IMG/VR virus record: IMGVR_UViG_3300036827_000134
Coordinates: 1-64,000 of that record
DNA length: 64,000 nt
Strand: one strand, 5' to 3'
Source of the DNA: a virus
Shown: piece by piece, positions 26,520 through 33,932 of the stretch
Layout: every line of letters starts with the position of its first letter
Numbering within the stretch: position 1 is the stretch's first letter
Translations under genes and position numbers: made by a program
The notes under the pieces: generated by a model
Seen by the model: only the letters and a program-made list of their open reading frames with translations
Told to the model about the DNA's origin: nothing
The model's database searches: none

Positions 26520-26801
26520 ATGTCAGGTGACAAATTGTCGGGAATATCGCGTGCCATCGCCGTCGCTGGCAACCAGGCCGCGCTTTCCCGCCTGATCTGG
26601 GAGCGCTGTCGCGTCCACCTCTGGCAGAGCCGCCTGAGTGAGTACGAGAGATCGGGCTATGCCCCTCTCCGCAGCGCGCGGTTGATCTCCGAGGCAACGG
26701 GGGTTCCCGTCGAGGATCTGCTACGTCCGGCCAACCAGCGTGCGCACCGGCGCGTCGCCCGCAGTAAAGAGGGAATTCCGTATGGTCGTTCTGGGAATTG
26801 A
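26520..26801 (+). CDS. Cro/YdaS-type transcriptional regulator
   Basis: 93 residues. 'ISRAIAVAGNQAALSRLIWE', 'VHLWQSRLSEYERSGYAPLR' and 'ARLISEATGVPVEDLLRP' match the helix-turn-helix of YdaS/Cro-like phage regulators, in which 'VxxW' precedes the recognition helix. It is the first rightward gene from the divergent control region and is followed by the overlapping resolvase gene. It probably represses the leftward early operon and itself. Confidence 0.8.
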   Translation: MSGDKLSGISRAIAVAGNQAALSRLIWERCRVHLWQSRLSEYERSGYAPLRSARLISEATGVPVEDLLRPANQRAHRRVARSKEGIPYGRSGN

Positions 26802-27294
26802 CCCGGGCGCGAAGGGTGCCTTGGCGTGGGTGACCGGGGATGGCCATCTGATCGACGTCGAAGACATGCCGATGTCGACGGTCCGGGACAAACTGCGGGT
26901 CTCCGCGGCCGGCCTCGCGCTGGCATTCCGTGCCCGTCGGCCCGATCTGGTGGTGATCGAGGGCGTTGGTGCGATGCCGGGCCAGGGCGTTTCGAGCTGC
27001 TTTTCATTCGGTTACAGCGCTGGCCTGATCGAAGGCGCAGCTGCTGGCCTCGGGCTGCCGGTCGAGATCGTTTACGCAGCGGCATGGAAGCGCCGGGCCG
27101 GCGTGCCGAAGGACAAGGGTGCCGCCCGCCAGATGGCGACCCGGTTTTGGCCGGGGGCCGCCGACAAGTTCAAGCGCGTTCGCGATGACGGTAGAGCAGA
27201 GGCGGCGCTGCTGGCACGGTGGGCGGTCCTGCGCAGCGATGGACCGTCAGCACCTCACAAACGGACGGCCAAACCATTGGGCATCTTCGCTTAA
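26782..27294 (+). CDS. RuvC-like Holliday junction resolvase
   Basis: 170 residues from ATG 26782 (AAAGAGGGA ribosome site), overlapping the regulator gene by 20 bases. 'MVVLGIDPGAKGALAW' gives the first acidic residue (Asp7), 'PDLVVIEGVGAMPGQ' the Glu, and 'DDGRAEAALLARW' the C-terminal Asp pair of the RNase H-like RuvC fold. It would resolve branched DNA before packaging, acting with the exonuclease and recombination genes to its left. It converges with the minus-strand gene at 27301. Confidence 0.85.
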   Translation: MVVLGIDPGAKGALAWVTGDGHLIDVEDMPMSTVRDKLRVSAAGLALAFRARRPDLVVIEGVGAMPGQGVSSCFSFGYSAGLIEGAAAGLGLPVEIVYAAAWKRRAGVPKDKGAARQMATRFWPGAADKFKRVRDDGRAEAALLARWAVLRSDGPSAPHKRTAKPLGIFA

Positions 27295-27300
27295 AGGCAT

Positions 27301-27714
27301 TTACGCAAATAGGTTTGGACGCTTCGGTTTGGCGGGTTGTGCGGGCCGCGGTTGGTTCGTCTCGTATTGTGCCAGGCACCATGAGTCGCAATACCATCGG
27401 AATTTCTGCGACGATTCGTCCTCTGGATTGCACATGATCGGGAGCTGCGCATCGGGCTTATCGCAAAAAGCACACCGCATCCCAGGTCCCTTCAACCGCT
27501 TCCAGCAAAAGACTTTCCACTCTCTTAGCCAGTCGTCGCTCACCATACCGGATGCGATGGCGTCCTGTTCGAAGCGCCTGACCTCCGACAGGTACTCGTC
27601 TTGCGGGATCTTCGCGAGCATCGCCGTGATGCGCCAGCGTCCATCGTTCCGCCAGTCTGGCGAGAGTGGTTGTTTTGATGCAGCAGCGATCGCCGCTTTC
27701 GGTCTACGCGCCAC
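27301..27714 (-). CDS. Hypothetical protein with zinc-knuckle pattern
   Basis: 137 residues from GTG 27714 (short overlap with the upstream gene). The N-terminal half carries basic and acidic helices ('DEYLSEVRRFEQDAIASGMV'). The C-terminal half has 'CAFCDKPDAQ', 'CNPEDES' and 'CDSWC', a possible four-Cys zinc site. No family recognised. Confidence 0.5.
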   Translation of the reverse strand: MARRPKAAIAAASKQPLSPDWRNDGRWRITAMLAKIPQDEYLSEVRRFEQDAIASGMVSDDWLREWKVFCWKRLKGPGMRCAFCDKPDAQLPIMCNPEDESSQKFRWYCDSWCLAQYETNQPRPAQPAKPKRPNLFA

Positions 27715-27919
27715 GATGTGCCATCTGGTCGGCCTGGCGATAGAGGCACCCACAAGACTGTGTGCGGCCGTTGCGCAACGAATCGCTTCGGACGTGCGGC
27801 CGCCTACCTCCGCAGGAACACTGACAATCGTAATAAGCATAAGTCTTGTCGGACCACCGACGTTCGCTCCGGGCCGTCGCCGTCAGTCGGCCAAACGTGC
27901 GGCCGGTCAGGTCATCCAT
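27704..27919 (-). CDS. Small 'LTGRTFGRLT' zinc-ribbon phage protein
   Basis: 71 residues from ATG 27919. 'MDDLTGRTFGRLTATARSER' and 'YYDCQCSCGGRRPHVRSDSL', ending in 'QSCGC', match a small Cys-rich module common in phages, often found beside or fused to AP2/HNH endonucleases. It probably binds DNA. It may be a remnant or partner of a homing endonuclease. Confidence 0.7.
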   Translation of the reverse strand: MDDLTGRTFGRLTATARSERRWSDKTYAYYDCQCSCGGRRPHVRSDSLRNGRTQSCGCLYRQADQMAHRGA

Positions 27920-28259
27920 CTTTGGCATCATTCGCGCCGCTGGTGGCGTTGCGCTCCATATGCCGGTGCGGACCGGTCGTCGGGTGCCCGCGGTCGTCGA
28001 ACTTCAGTGCGTCGTGTTCGCTCTTCTGGCGCCGGTCCCGCTCCCAGATTTCCATATCCCGCGCGATCTTCAACGCCTGCGTGACCTGCGGCCGGTCGGC
28101 CTCAGGCCGAAGTCCAAGACTGATCTCTTGTAACCACAGCGTTGCCCAGATCTTGATGACCGCCGGTGCCTCTCGATCACGACCAATGAGGACGAAGCAC
28201 GGTTCATCCGATTCGAGTTTGGCGAGACAATCGTACTCGATCTTGCGGCGCCTGCTCAT
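27912..28259 (-). CDS. Hypothetical early protein
   Basis: 115 residues from ATG 28259, chosen because it overlaps the stop of the small Cys-rich gene (ATGA). Acidic and basic helices are visible ('ALKIARDMEIWERDRRQKSE'), and the tail is His/Gly/Asn-rich. Function unknown. Confidence 0.55.
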   Translation of the reverse strand: MSRRRKIEYDCLAKLESDEPCFVLIGRDREAPAVIKIWATLWLQEISLGLRPEADRPQVTQALKIARDMEIWERDRRQKSEHDALKFDDRGHPTTGPHRHMERNATSGANDAKDG

Positions 28260-28432
28260 TGACATGATTGACACATATCATCATCGCCCGAGCAGTTGCC
28301 GCCGCGCACCTGAATCTTCGGCCGTTCTTTCAGGCCTTCGCTCATTGTCTCGTATGGGCAATCTTCATCAGCGCGGGAACCGCATGTGGCGCATTCCTGG
28401 GCCTGACCGAGTCGCATGCATGGCTTTGACAT
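28256..28432 (-). CDS. Small cysteine-rich protein (58 residues)
   Basis: 58 residues: starts 'MSKPCMRLGQAQECATCGSR', has 'DEDCPYETM', and ends 'DDMCQSCQ'. Seven cysteines in CxxC-like spacing suggest zinc binding. GGAG lies upstream of ATG 28432 and the stop overlaps the next start, so it fills the gap between the methyltransferase and its neighbour. Confidence 0.6.
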   Translation of the reverse strand: MSKPCMRLGQAQECATCGSRADEDCPYETMSEGLKERPKIQVRGGNCSGDDDMCQSCQ

Positions 28433-28453
28433 CTTGGAGTCTCTCCGTTGAGG

Positions 28454-29908
28454 TTAGGAAAACAGGCGCGGTCGTTGCGGCGCCTTCGCAATCTGTGTGA
28501 GCAGCGGCGCGTCCTTCAGCAACCGGCGCTGTGCCATCTCACAGTACTCTGGGCTCAATTCGATTCCGATCGCGTCGCGCTGTAGGCGATCGGCAACCAT
28601 CGCTGTCGTGAATGCGCCAGCGAAACAATCCAAGACAGTACACGGAACCACGGCGGATTCGCATACGCAAGATGCAAGCCAGCCTGTCGTACGATCCTCC
28701 GTGACCGGGACGCCGGTCTTTCCTTTCGATCGGCCGTTTCGATGGATCGTGCCATGCGCACCCTCGCTGGCGTCCCAGCCATCCGCCGCTTTCTGGATGC
28801 GGTCAGTGCTCACGCGTTCAATCTGCCTGACCCATGGCGCCCGGCATAAAGCGCAACAACCTTTCTCGCTCGTTCCCGCACGGATCAGCGGCTCAACGAG
28901 GCCCGAAGGAAAAACTGCGAAGTGACTGCCCGGAAATGGCTGCGTATTGACATCGAGCGCGATCGGATCGCCACCGTCATCTGTGATCAGACCATGAGGC
29001 GCGTTGAGACTGTCGAAAAACAGGTCCGAGTTCCGGAAATTCCTGGCGCCAGTGTATTCCCAGTACTCCGGCGGCCGCCCGTTTACGTCTTTCAACTCTG
29101 AGCGCACATTGGAACCCTTCGCCGCGCGCGTGCCGGCGGCGACGGAGCCGACCCTTTTGACCGCGGTTACGTCCCAGTAGTACTTTGCCGACTTCGTCAG
29201 GAGATAGACGTACTCGACTGCTGAGGCTGGCCGGTCAGTCACGCTCTCCGGCATGCAGGAGCGTTTGATCCATGGCATCTGCGACCGAAGGAACCAACCG
29301 TCGGCTTGCAATGCCATCGCCACGCGGGCCGGCATCATCATCAGGTCTTTTGGTTTGAGGCCGAGGTCTGGCCATGATCGAATGTTGCCGAGTGCTTCTT
29401 GCGTGTGTCTTCGGTCCCTTCGCTGCCCGCGTTTGCCCTGCGTGCCTGTTCCTCCTCCGCTGGCGTACCCGTCCCCCATGTTGACGAACAGGACAGCGTC
29501 AGGCCGCAGGACCCGCCAAACCTCTCGGAAAATCAAAACCTCATGGGCGACAAATAGATCGGGGTTTGGTTCGAGACCGTGCGCGCCGGCCCATGCGTTG
29601 CAGCGTTGACAGAATTTTCCTTGAGGCACCTCGGTGCGGAGCCACGCGACACGTTTTTCGGTCGGTTGCTCTTCGTCCCGGCCGTTGCGGGTGTGTTGCC
29701 ACCGTCGCTTGTCGGTGTGGTTCGTCGCGTTGACCTGAAGAACGTCACCCCATTCATGTTCGCAGGTATCATCGTCGCCCCATATCGTTGCTGGTACGCC
29801 ATAATCGCGTAGGCCAAGATACGGAGGACTCGTGATGCAGCAATGAACGCTGGCGTCTGGCAGCTTGCGCAATTCGTCGCGTGCGTCGCCGCAGATAATC
29901 CGGATCAC
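28454..29908 (-). CDS. DNA methyltransferase (N4-cytosine/N6-adenine type)
   Basis: 484 residues from GTG 29908 (GTGA overlap). Motif IV 'HCCITSPPYLGLRDYG' has the SPPY catalytic signature of amino-methyltransferases. 'LDCFAGAFTTAMVADRLQRD ...GIELSPEYCEMAQRRL' is the S-adenosylmethionine-binding region at the C-terminal end (permuted beta-class order). A zinc-like insert ('CCALCRAPWVRQ', 'CVCES') lies between them. It modifies phage or host DNA, possibly for restriction evasion. It could influence GcrA-type regulation if its site were GANTC, which cannot be told from sequence. Confidence 0.88.
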   Translation of the reverse strand: MIRIICGDARDELRKLPDASVHCCITSPPYLGLRDYGVPATIWGDDDTCEHEWGDVLQVNATNHTDKRRWQHTRNGRDEEQPTEKRVAWLRTEVPQGKFCQRCNAWAGAHGLEPNPDLFVAHEVLIFREVWRVLRPDAVLFVNMGDGYASGGGTGTQGKRGQRRDRRHTQEALGNIRSWPDLGLKPKDLMMMPARVAMALQADGWFLRSQMPWIKRSCMPESVTDRPASAVEYVYLLTKSAKYYWDVTAVKRVGSVAAGTRAAKGSNVRSELKDVNGRPPEYWEYTGARNFRNSDLFFDSLNAPHGLITDDGGDPIALDVNTQPFPGSHFAVFPSGLVEPLIRAGTSEKGCCALCRAPWVRQIERVSTDRIQKAADGWDASEGAHGTIHRNGRSKGKTGVPVTEDRTTGWLASCVCESAVVPCTVLDCFAGAFTTAMVADRLQRDAIGIELSPEYCEMAQRRLLKDAPLLTQIAKAPQRPRLFS

Positions 29909-30132
29909 AGCGGACCGCCCGGCACTGGCGTGATAAGGTCGATCAGGTCCATCTGTGGACTCTGTGTGCGGTGGCGCAGCGCCGCCCGATAACTGCGCCG
30001 CGAGCACGCCGGTGTAGGGTCCGGCAGGGCGGATCGCGCCGTCTCGGCGATACAATCGCAGCACCACCGTGAACGGTCCGGGATCTCCGCGCCATCATCT
30101 GGCCGACCCGCACAGGACAGGCACTCCCTCAT
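29905..30132 (-). CDS. Small hypothetical protein upstream of methyltransferase
   Basis: 75 residues. 'CLSCAGRPDDGAEIPDRSRW CC' gives an N-terminal Cys cluster that could bind zinc. Its start overlaps the upstream stop (ATGA) and its stop overlaps the methyltransferase GTG. Function unknown. Confidence 0.55.
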   Translation of the reverse strand: MRECLSCAGRPDDGAEIPDRSRWCCDCIAETARSALPDPTPACSRRSYRAALRHRTQSPQMDLIDLITPVPGGPL

Positions 30133-30314
30133 GCTGGCAGCGACTTCAGGTGATCAAGCACCGCGCGCATGATGGCGATCTGGCGATCAGCCTTGGCTTG
30201 TCGCAGTTTCTTGCGCTCCACCAACCCCGGATAGACCCATTCCCGCAGACCGATTTCGCGCTCGATCTCGGTGATCATCTCGGCGACCGTGATCGGCAGC
30301 AGATCGCCGCTCAA
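30129..30314 (-). CDS. Small helical phage protein
   Basis: 61 residues: 'TVAEMITEIEREIGLREWVY', then 'ERKKLRQAKADRQIAIMRAV'. Small phage proteins with this helix-loop-helix pattern are frequent in replication regions. It is coupled on both sides by ATGA-type overlaps. Confidence 0.65.
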   Translation of the reverse strand: MSGDLLPITVAEMITEIEREIGLREWVYPGLVERKKLRQAKADRQIAIMRAVLDHLKSLPA

Positions 30315-30478
30315 CGGCCATACGCCTGCAGCGCCGCCACGATCACCGCGGTTTCGCTGACGGAAAGTTCCCGGATTTTGATATAGTCCATGTAACCGCG
30401 CTCAATCCGACGTGCGAGGTCCGACGCCTCGAAACGCGTCGTCTCGGGCTTACGCTCGATCGTGACGGTATCCGCCAT
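30311..30478 (-). CDS. Small hypothetical protein
   Basis: 55 residues from ATG 30478, two bases after the upstream stop. 'ARRIERGYMDYIKIRELSVS ETAVIVAAL' is helical. A longer reading frame upstream overlaps the neighbouring gene and is not credible. Confidence 0.55.
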   Translation of the reverse strand: MADTVTIERKPETTRFEASDLARRIERGYMDYIKIRELSVSETAVIVAALQAYGR

Positions 30479-30480
30479 GG

Positions 30481-31227
30481 TCAATCCCCTCCGAACAAAC
30501 GCGGCCGCGCCGGCGCTGCATACCGCTCGCTGGTCATCTCCTCCTGCAACACCGGCAGTAGGTGCCTGGCGTTGGCCGCGACCGCCGCTGTGAGCAACTC
30601 GGCCGAGGCGAGCCACGCCATCGCCGGCAGGCTCTTGAACGTGCCAAGGCCGCTGTCACGCGGCGTTTGGCGTGATGCCGCGTCGTGGTAGTACGCCATC
30701 AGCTTGCGTGCCTTGTCCCGGACCACGCCTTCGTCATCCCATTCGGCCTCGCGTTCGCCAGGTTCGGGCGCCAGGCGCCACCCGCGACCAACCACCAGAT
30801 CGGCAGCGCGCATGTCTTCGCGCACCACCCAGTTGAACGCCAGGGGTTCGAGCGAATGAATCAGGCCCAGTGCTGACACGGCGTGATGGTCATCCGTGGC
30901 CTTCAGAAACCGGGCAAACAAGATCTTGCCCATCCGAGACAGCGGCGCGGCCTCGGCCTCGGCCGGCAATGCCAGTTCATCCGCTGTGCCAAGGTTTTCC
31001 TTGCACCACGCATCAAGCGCGGTGCTGACCACGGCCTCATTCCAATAGCGGACATTGCCGGCGATCGCGTCCTGCGACTGCTGACAGAATGCTGCAGCTT
31101 CGAACCGAGCGACGAAGGCCGGCGTGGCGGTCTCGGCATTGCGCTTTGCATCGGCAACGGATTGCGGAACCTGCCGGCCCATGACCTCGAGCAGCCAGCG
31201 GCCCACCATGCGCTTAGTCGCCTTCAT
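30481..31227 (-). CDS. Hypothetical protein of replication operon
   Basis: 248 residues from ATG 31227, with GGAAGG upstream and a 14-base overlap with the replication-type gene. Largely helical and acidic. Sections such as 'LGLIHSLEPLAFNWVVREDM' and 'RLAPEPGEREAEWDDEGVVR DK' carry no known motif. Directly follows the replication-type protein, so a helicase-loader-like or replication-accessory role is conceivable but unsupported. Confidence 0.55.
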   Translation of the reverse strand: MKATKRMVGRWLLEVMGRQVPQSVADAKRNAETATPAFVARFEAAAFCQQSQDAIAGNVRYWNEAVVSTALDAWCKENLGTADELALPAEAEAAPLSRMGKILFARFLKATDDHHAVSALGLIHSLEPLAFNWVVREDMRAADLVVGRGWRLAPEPGEREAEWDDEGVVRDKARKLMAYYHDAASRQTPRDSGLGTFKSLPAMAWLASAELLTAAVAANARHLLPVLQEEMTSERYAAPARPRLFGGD

Positions 31228-31639
31228 GGAAGGTGCCTTCCAGAAGCGGAACGGAATTGTCGAGCTGCGCAAGGAGGATGGCGGCGCCGTTCACCGACTG
31301 TTCATGGTGGTGCGGAGCGCGGCGCATCTGGTACCCGTGCTCGAGTAATTTTGCGAGCGATTTGGGCTGAAGCACAAAATCCAGGTCGGCTTTCCAACCG
31401 CGGTCATTATCGCCGCAGCAGAAAGCGCTGGCTTCGACCCGGGCGACTGCCTCGAGCAGGCCAGCGATGCCAACCTCCCGCAATCGGCAGCGCAGGTTCG
31501 CAGTGCGCGTTTTGGTCATCAACCGGACCCGAGGAAGTCCGGCACGGGCGGCCATGGCGTTCCACGCATCCAGAACGCTTTGGCTGTCGGCGGCGCTTGT
31601 GTCCGCCAGCAGGCTCATCCCAGCCACTGTAACCGACAT
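31214..31639 (-). CDS. Replication-type protein (C-terminal domain of phage replisome organiser)
   Basis: 141 residues. 'SVLDAWNAMAARAGLPRVRL' followed by 'TRTANLRCRLREVGIAGLLE' and 'CCGDNDRGWKADLDFVLQPK SLAKLLEHGY' matches the C-terminal module of phage replication initiators/DnaD-like organisers, where 'W.A..DF.L.P..F.K.L.G.Y' is diagnostic. The usual N-terminal DNA-binding half is absent, so this is either a short variant or works with another DNA-binding protein. It is the first gene leftward from the divergent region at 31640-31940. Confidence 0.65.
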   Translation of the reverse strand: MSVTVAGMSLLADTSAADSQSVLDAWNAMAARAGLPRVRLMTKTRTANLRCRLREVGIAGLLEAVARVEASAFCCGDNDRGWKADLDFVLQPKSLAKLLEHGYQMRRAPHHHEQSVNGAAILLAQLDNSVPLLEGTFHEGD

Positions 31640-31747
31640 TTAACGGATATTTTTCTACGCAAAGGCCCGTTCTCCCCTGAAACCATTGGGACAGCCGTTG
31701 CGTTCGACGCCTGTGCGCACCTATGGTGGCAGCACCGGTCGTCGTCC

Positions 31748-31768
31748 GACCACAGTCCCAGTGTGGTC
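31748..31768. other. Stem-loop, 7-bp stem and 7-nt loop
   Basis: GACCACA (31748-31754) pairs with TGTGGTC (31762-31768) around a GTCCCAG loop. It is 12 bases from the next hairpin, which has the same loop size. Confidence 0.65.
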
Positions 31769-31780
31769 TATGGCTCAAGT

Positions 31781-31803
31781 GTCAGGGGTTTCCGGCCCCT
31801 GAC
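31781..31803. other. Stem-loop, 8-bp stem and 7-nt loop
   Basis: GTCAGGGG (31781-31788) pairs with CCCCTGAC (31796-31803) around a TTTCCGG loop. There is no T-run on either side, so an ordinary intrinsic terminator is unlikely. Confidence 0.65.
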
Positions 31804-31940
31804 CACCGCCATCTCTTCAGTCTGCTACCCTACCGTGTGGCGGTCAACCGGCTTTTACGAAAAGATGCGTTGCCGACTCGGTTCTCTTGTGCCTTAACTG
31901 GTAAATGAGTTGGCTAACCCGAGGGAAAGCAAAGCGAAAC

Positions 31941-32258
31941 ATGCCTGGGAAAAAACGGATCTGGACCGAGGCTGAGGATGAGGCGCTGCGCCAGCTGATC
32001 GCTGCCGGTGGATCGACGAACGATGCCGCTGCGCGGTTCGGTTGTGGCCGGCAGCATGCACTCGCGCACGCCAAGAAGATCGGCGCGATGAAGCCGCGCA
32101 CCCCCTATGTGAAGCCACGATCCAACGCGAGCCTCTATTACGACGATCCGTTGCCGGCGTGGCGCAAGGATTGGTGGCCGCTGCCGGCGGGCCATCCGGT
32201 GCCCTGGCAGGCCATCACCGCTGGCACCGTCCTGGAGGGCCAGGAGTATCCGCAATGA
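31941..32258 (+). CDS. GcrA-like N-terminal HTH regulator
   Basis: 105 residues from ATG 31941. 'KRIWTEAEDEALRQLIAAGG STNDAAARFGCGRQHALAHA' is a Trp-led helix-turn-helix resembling the DNA-binding start of GcrA. The C-terminal 'WPLPAGHPVPWQAITAGT' motif is familiar from regulators in alphaproteobacteria and their phages. It is the first rightward gene from the divergent region and probably an early regulator of phage or host promoters. Confidence 0.65.
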   Translation: MPGKKRIWTEAEDEALRQLIAAGGSTNDAAARFGCGRQHALAHAKKIGAMKPRTPYVKPRSNASLYYDDPLPAWRKDWWPLPAGHPVPWQAITAGTVLEGQEYPQ

Positions 32259-32455
32259 CCGAGGTGTGGCTGCGCGACGCCCGCGGTCGCTTCCTCGCCG
32301 GTTCGTTCTATGATCTGGCGGGTGCGGCCGATTACGTCGAGTTCGAGCAGTGCCGGCCACGTCAGTTTCAGGTCACCGAAGTGGAGATCATTGATGACCG
32401 AGTCATTGCAGATATTCTCGATCAAAGACGTAGCTCGCGGGTGGGAGTTCGTTAA
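32255..32455 (+). CDS. Small hypothetical protein
   Basis: 66 residues, ATGA overlap with the regulator. 'WLRDARGRFLAGSFYDLAGA ADYVEF' reads as a small alpha/beta unit. The last 62 bases overlap the next gene. Confidence 0.55.
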   Translation: MTEVWLRDARGRFLAGSFYDLAGAADYVEFEQCRPRQFQVTEVEIIDDRVIADILDQRRSSRVGVR

Positions 32456-32603
32456 TATGTACCGTAATCGTGACGGTCTTTATCATTGTCGGATCAGGAA
32501 GATCGATCCGCGGCGTTCCGTAAATTCGTGGGATGAGATCAGCGCATCCGGCGCGACGATGCAGATCGCGTTCGATCGGGCGAACCAGGAAGCGGCTGGG
32601 TGA
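32394..32603 (+). CDS. Small hypothetical protein
   Basis: 69 residues from ATG 32394, which has GGAG 7 bases upstream. It overlaps the preceding gene in another frame by 62 bases. An alternative start at 32457 would remove the overlap. Unknown function. Confidence 0.5.
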   Translation: MTESLQIFSIKDVARGWEFVNMYRNRDGLYHCRIRKIDPRRSVNSWDEISASGATMQIAFDRANQEAAG

Positions 32604-33040
32604 GTGTGCACATCGGTTTTACCGGCACCCGCAACGGCATGACACCGGAGCAACAAACGCGGGTCAGCCTGTTGCTGTTGGAACTGGGTGCGACCGACCT
32701 GCACCACGGCGATTGCACCGGCAGCGACGATCAGATGGATCAGATTGCCTGTGAACTGGGGATTGGAGTCTGCGTACACCCGCCGCTCAATCCGTTGCAT
32801 CGTGCCTGGTGCCACACCCGGCCGCACGATGCCGACTTCCTGATGTACGAGCCAAACCCCTATCTTCATCGTAATCGGGCGATCGTCGACGCTACGGAAG
32901 GGCTGGTCGCCACACCGAAAACCATGGCCGAAACGACCCGTTCAGGCACGTGGTCGACGATCCGCCATGCGCTGCGCCGAGGTGTCCCGGTCTGGATCGT
33001 TCGGCCCGATGGTTCGGTGAAGTTCCGCGGGCCAAAATGA
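32600..33040 (+). CDS. SLOG-superfamily nucleotide-binding protein
   Basis: 146 residues from GTG 32600 (GTGA overlap). 'HIGFTGTRNGMTPEQQ', 'HHGDCTGSDDQMDQIACELG', 'RNRAIVDATEGLVATPK' and 'RSGTWSTIRHALRRGVPVWI' are the Rossmann-like motifs of small SLOG/YpsA-type proteins. Families in this group bind or process nucleotide-derived ligands. Some act in anti-phage signalling, and phage copies may counteract it. The specific ligand cannot be read from sequence. Confidence 0.72.
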   Translation: MSVHIGFTGTRNGMTPEQQTRVSLLLLELGATDLHHGDCTGSDDQMDQIACELGIGVCVHPPLNPLHRAWCHTRPHDADFLMYEPNPYLHRNRAIVDATEGLVATPKTMAETTRSGTWSTIRHALRRGVPVWIVRPDGSVKFRGPK

Positions 33041-33640
33041 AAACGGCCCGCAGGGGTGGGTTGACCGGCGAGCCGTTTCCGATAGGCTTTCGATGTCGCG
33101 ACTGGAGTTGGAAGCTCCGACGCGGGACCAAACACTGACGGAACCAGGTTTGGAACACTTGAGAGCCATACGATACGTGCTCTTGAGCCAAATTCAACCC
33201 TCCTACCGTGACAGTTTTGGTCCCCGGCGGTTTTCCGCCCGAGGTCGCACAGCCTCGCCCGTTTCGGGGAATCCCGCGAGGGAACAACGGTGGGCGCGCG
33301 AGGTCGATGGCGGTACCACGGGACAGCAAACCGCCGCTGAGTACGACGGGCCCTGGCGACAGGGTCGGGCACCGCTCTGCTGCGTCGGGGAAAGCCGGCG
33401 ACAAAAGGTGTCTGGGCACGCGGGCAAATCCCCTGCGCTGCCTGACCGCATGCGGCGACGACCGCCCGGTGACCCGTCTGACCTTCGTTGCTTTTGGGCA
33501 ACGGGGTTAGGCGACCGTGTCTCCGGTCATCGTTGCCGATGACTGCCTTGAAGGAAGATGTTGATGAAGGGTAAATGCTAAAGTTCAAAAGAAAGACTGA
33601 GAGGTAGTACTGTGTATCCGCGCGAGAGAAAGTAAATAAT
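33041..33640 (+). ncRNA. Protein-free region with many hairpins; candidate structured RNA
   Basis: About 600 bases with no reading frame that looks like protein. Pairings seen include AAACGGC 33041-33047 with GCCGTTT 33072-33078; GGAGTT/AGCTCC around GGA near 33104-33118; CCTCGC 33253-33258 with GCGAGG 33276-33281; GGCGGT 33309-33314 with ACCGCC 33330-33335; CCCTG-GCGA-CAGGG 33351-33364 (GNRA loop); CGTTGC 33486-33491 with GCAACG 33498-33503; GTCATCG 33526-33532 with CGATGAC 33537-33543. It matches none of RNase P, tmRNA or group I introns by eye. The last 80 bases carry SD-like AAGGAAG before a 7-codon ORF. GC-rich DNA forms hairpins readily, so this is a hypothesis. Confidence 0.4.
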
Positions 33641-33919
33641 ATGCAACAACTTTTCGGAAATTGGGTCGCCGAAAATCCGATGCGCCGCACAGTTCCGCTG
33701 CCGATCGGGAACGAAGGGAGTTGGTATCATATCGAACCGGATATCATCGTCGATTATGTGTCGGCGCATGGTTCGCAGCGCAGTCTTGTTTCCGTGCTGA
33801 TGCGGGAATCGCGTCGCGGTCCCGAGGGTCTCCGGATTCTGGACGTCGGCGTTGATGTCGAATGGATTGACCAACGCATGAAGGAAGCCACATTTTGGCC
33901 CATTCACCGCAAACAATAA
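33641..33919 (+). CDS. Hypothetical protein after RNA-like region
   Basis: 92 residues from ATG 33641, preceded by GAGAGAAAG. 'NEGSWYHIEPDIIVDYVSAH' and 'GLRILDVGVDVEWIDQRMKE ATFWP' look like a compact alpha/beta protein. No family recognised. Confidence 0.55.
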   Translation: MQQLFGNWVAENPMRRTVPLPIGNEGSWYHIEPDIIVDYVSAHGSQRSLVSVLMRESRRGPEGLRILDVGVDVEWIDQRMKEATFWPIHRKQ

Positions 33920-33932
33920 CTGGTAAACAACC

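Larger units (their letters stand above)
31640..31940. promoter_or_regulatory. Divergent intergenic region; possible origin/promoter region
   Basis: 301 bases without a convincing gene, lying between the leftward replication operon and the rightward regulator gene. It holds two strong stem-loops (described separately), TTAACGGATA (31639-31648) and TTAACTGGTAA (31894-31904), both variants of the genome's recurrent TTAACNGTTA motif. Promoters for both directions are expected here. Origin function is a guess from the adjacent replication-type gene. Confidence 0.5.

Noticed and set aside
28454-29908. Methyltransferase as a CcrM homologue (GANTC)
   Set aside because: The SPPY motif with C-terminal SAM-binding region and zinc-like insert is a general phage beta-class layout; no CcrM-specific C-terminal extension was seen, so the target site was left open.
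33093-33542. 149-codon plus-strand ORF in the hairpin-rich region
   Set aside because: Arg/Gly/Pro-rich without secondary-structure periodicity; not convincing as protein.
33041-33560. Group I intron, RNase P RNA or tmRNA as explanation of the hairpin-rich region
   Set aside because: The conserved core sequences of those RNAs (group I P-Q-R-S elements, RNase P GAGGAAAGTC-type core, tmRNA ends) were not found.
32866-33690. 274-codon minus-strand ORF over the hairpin-rich region
   Set aside because: Composition is random-looking (Pro/Arg/Ser), has no ribosome site and runs antisense into the SLOG gene.
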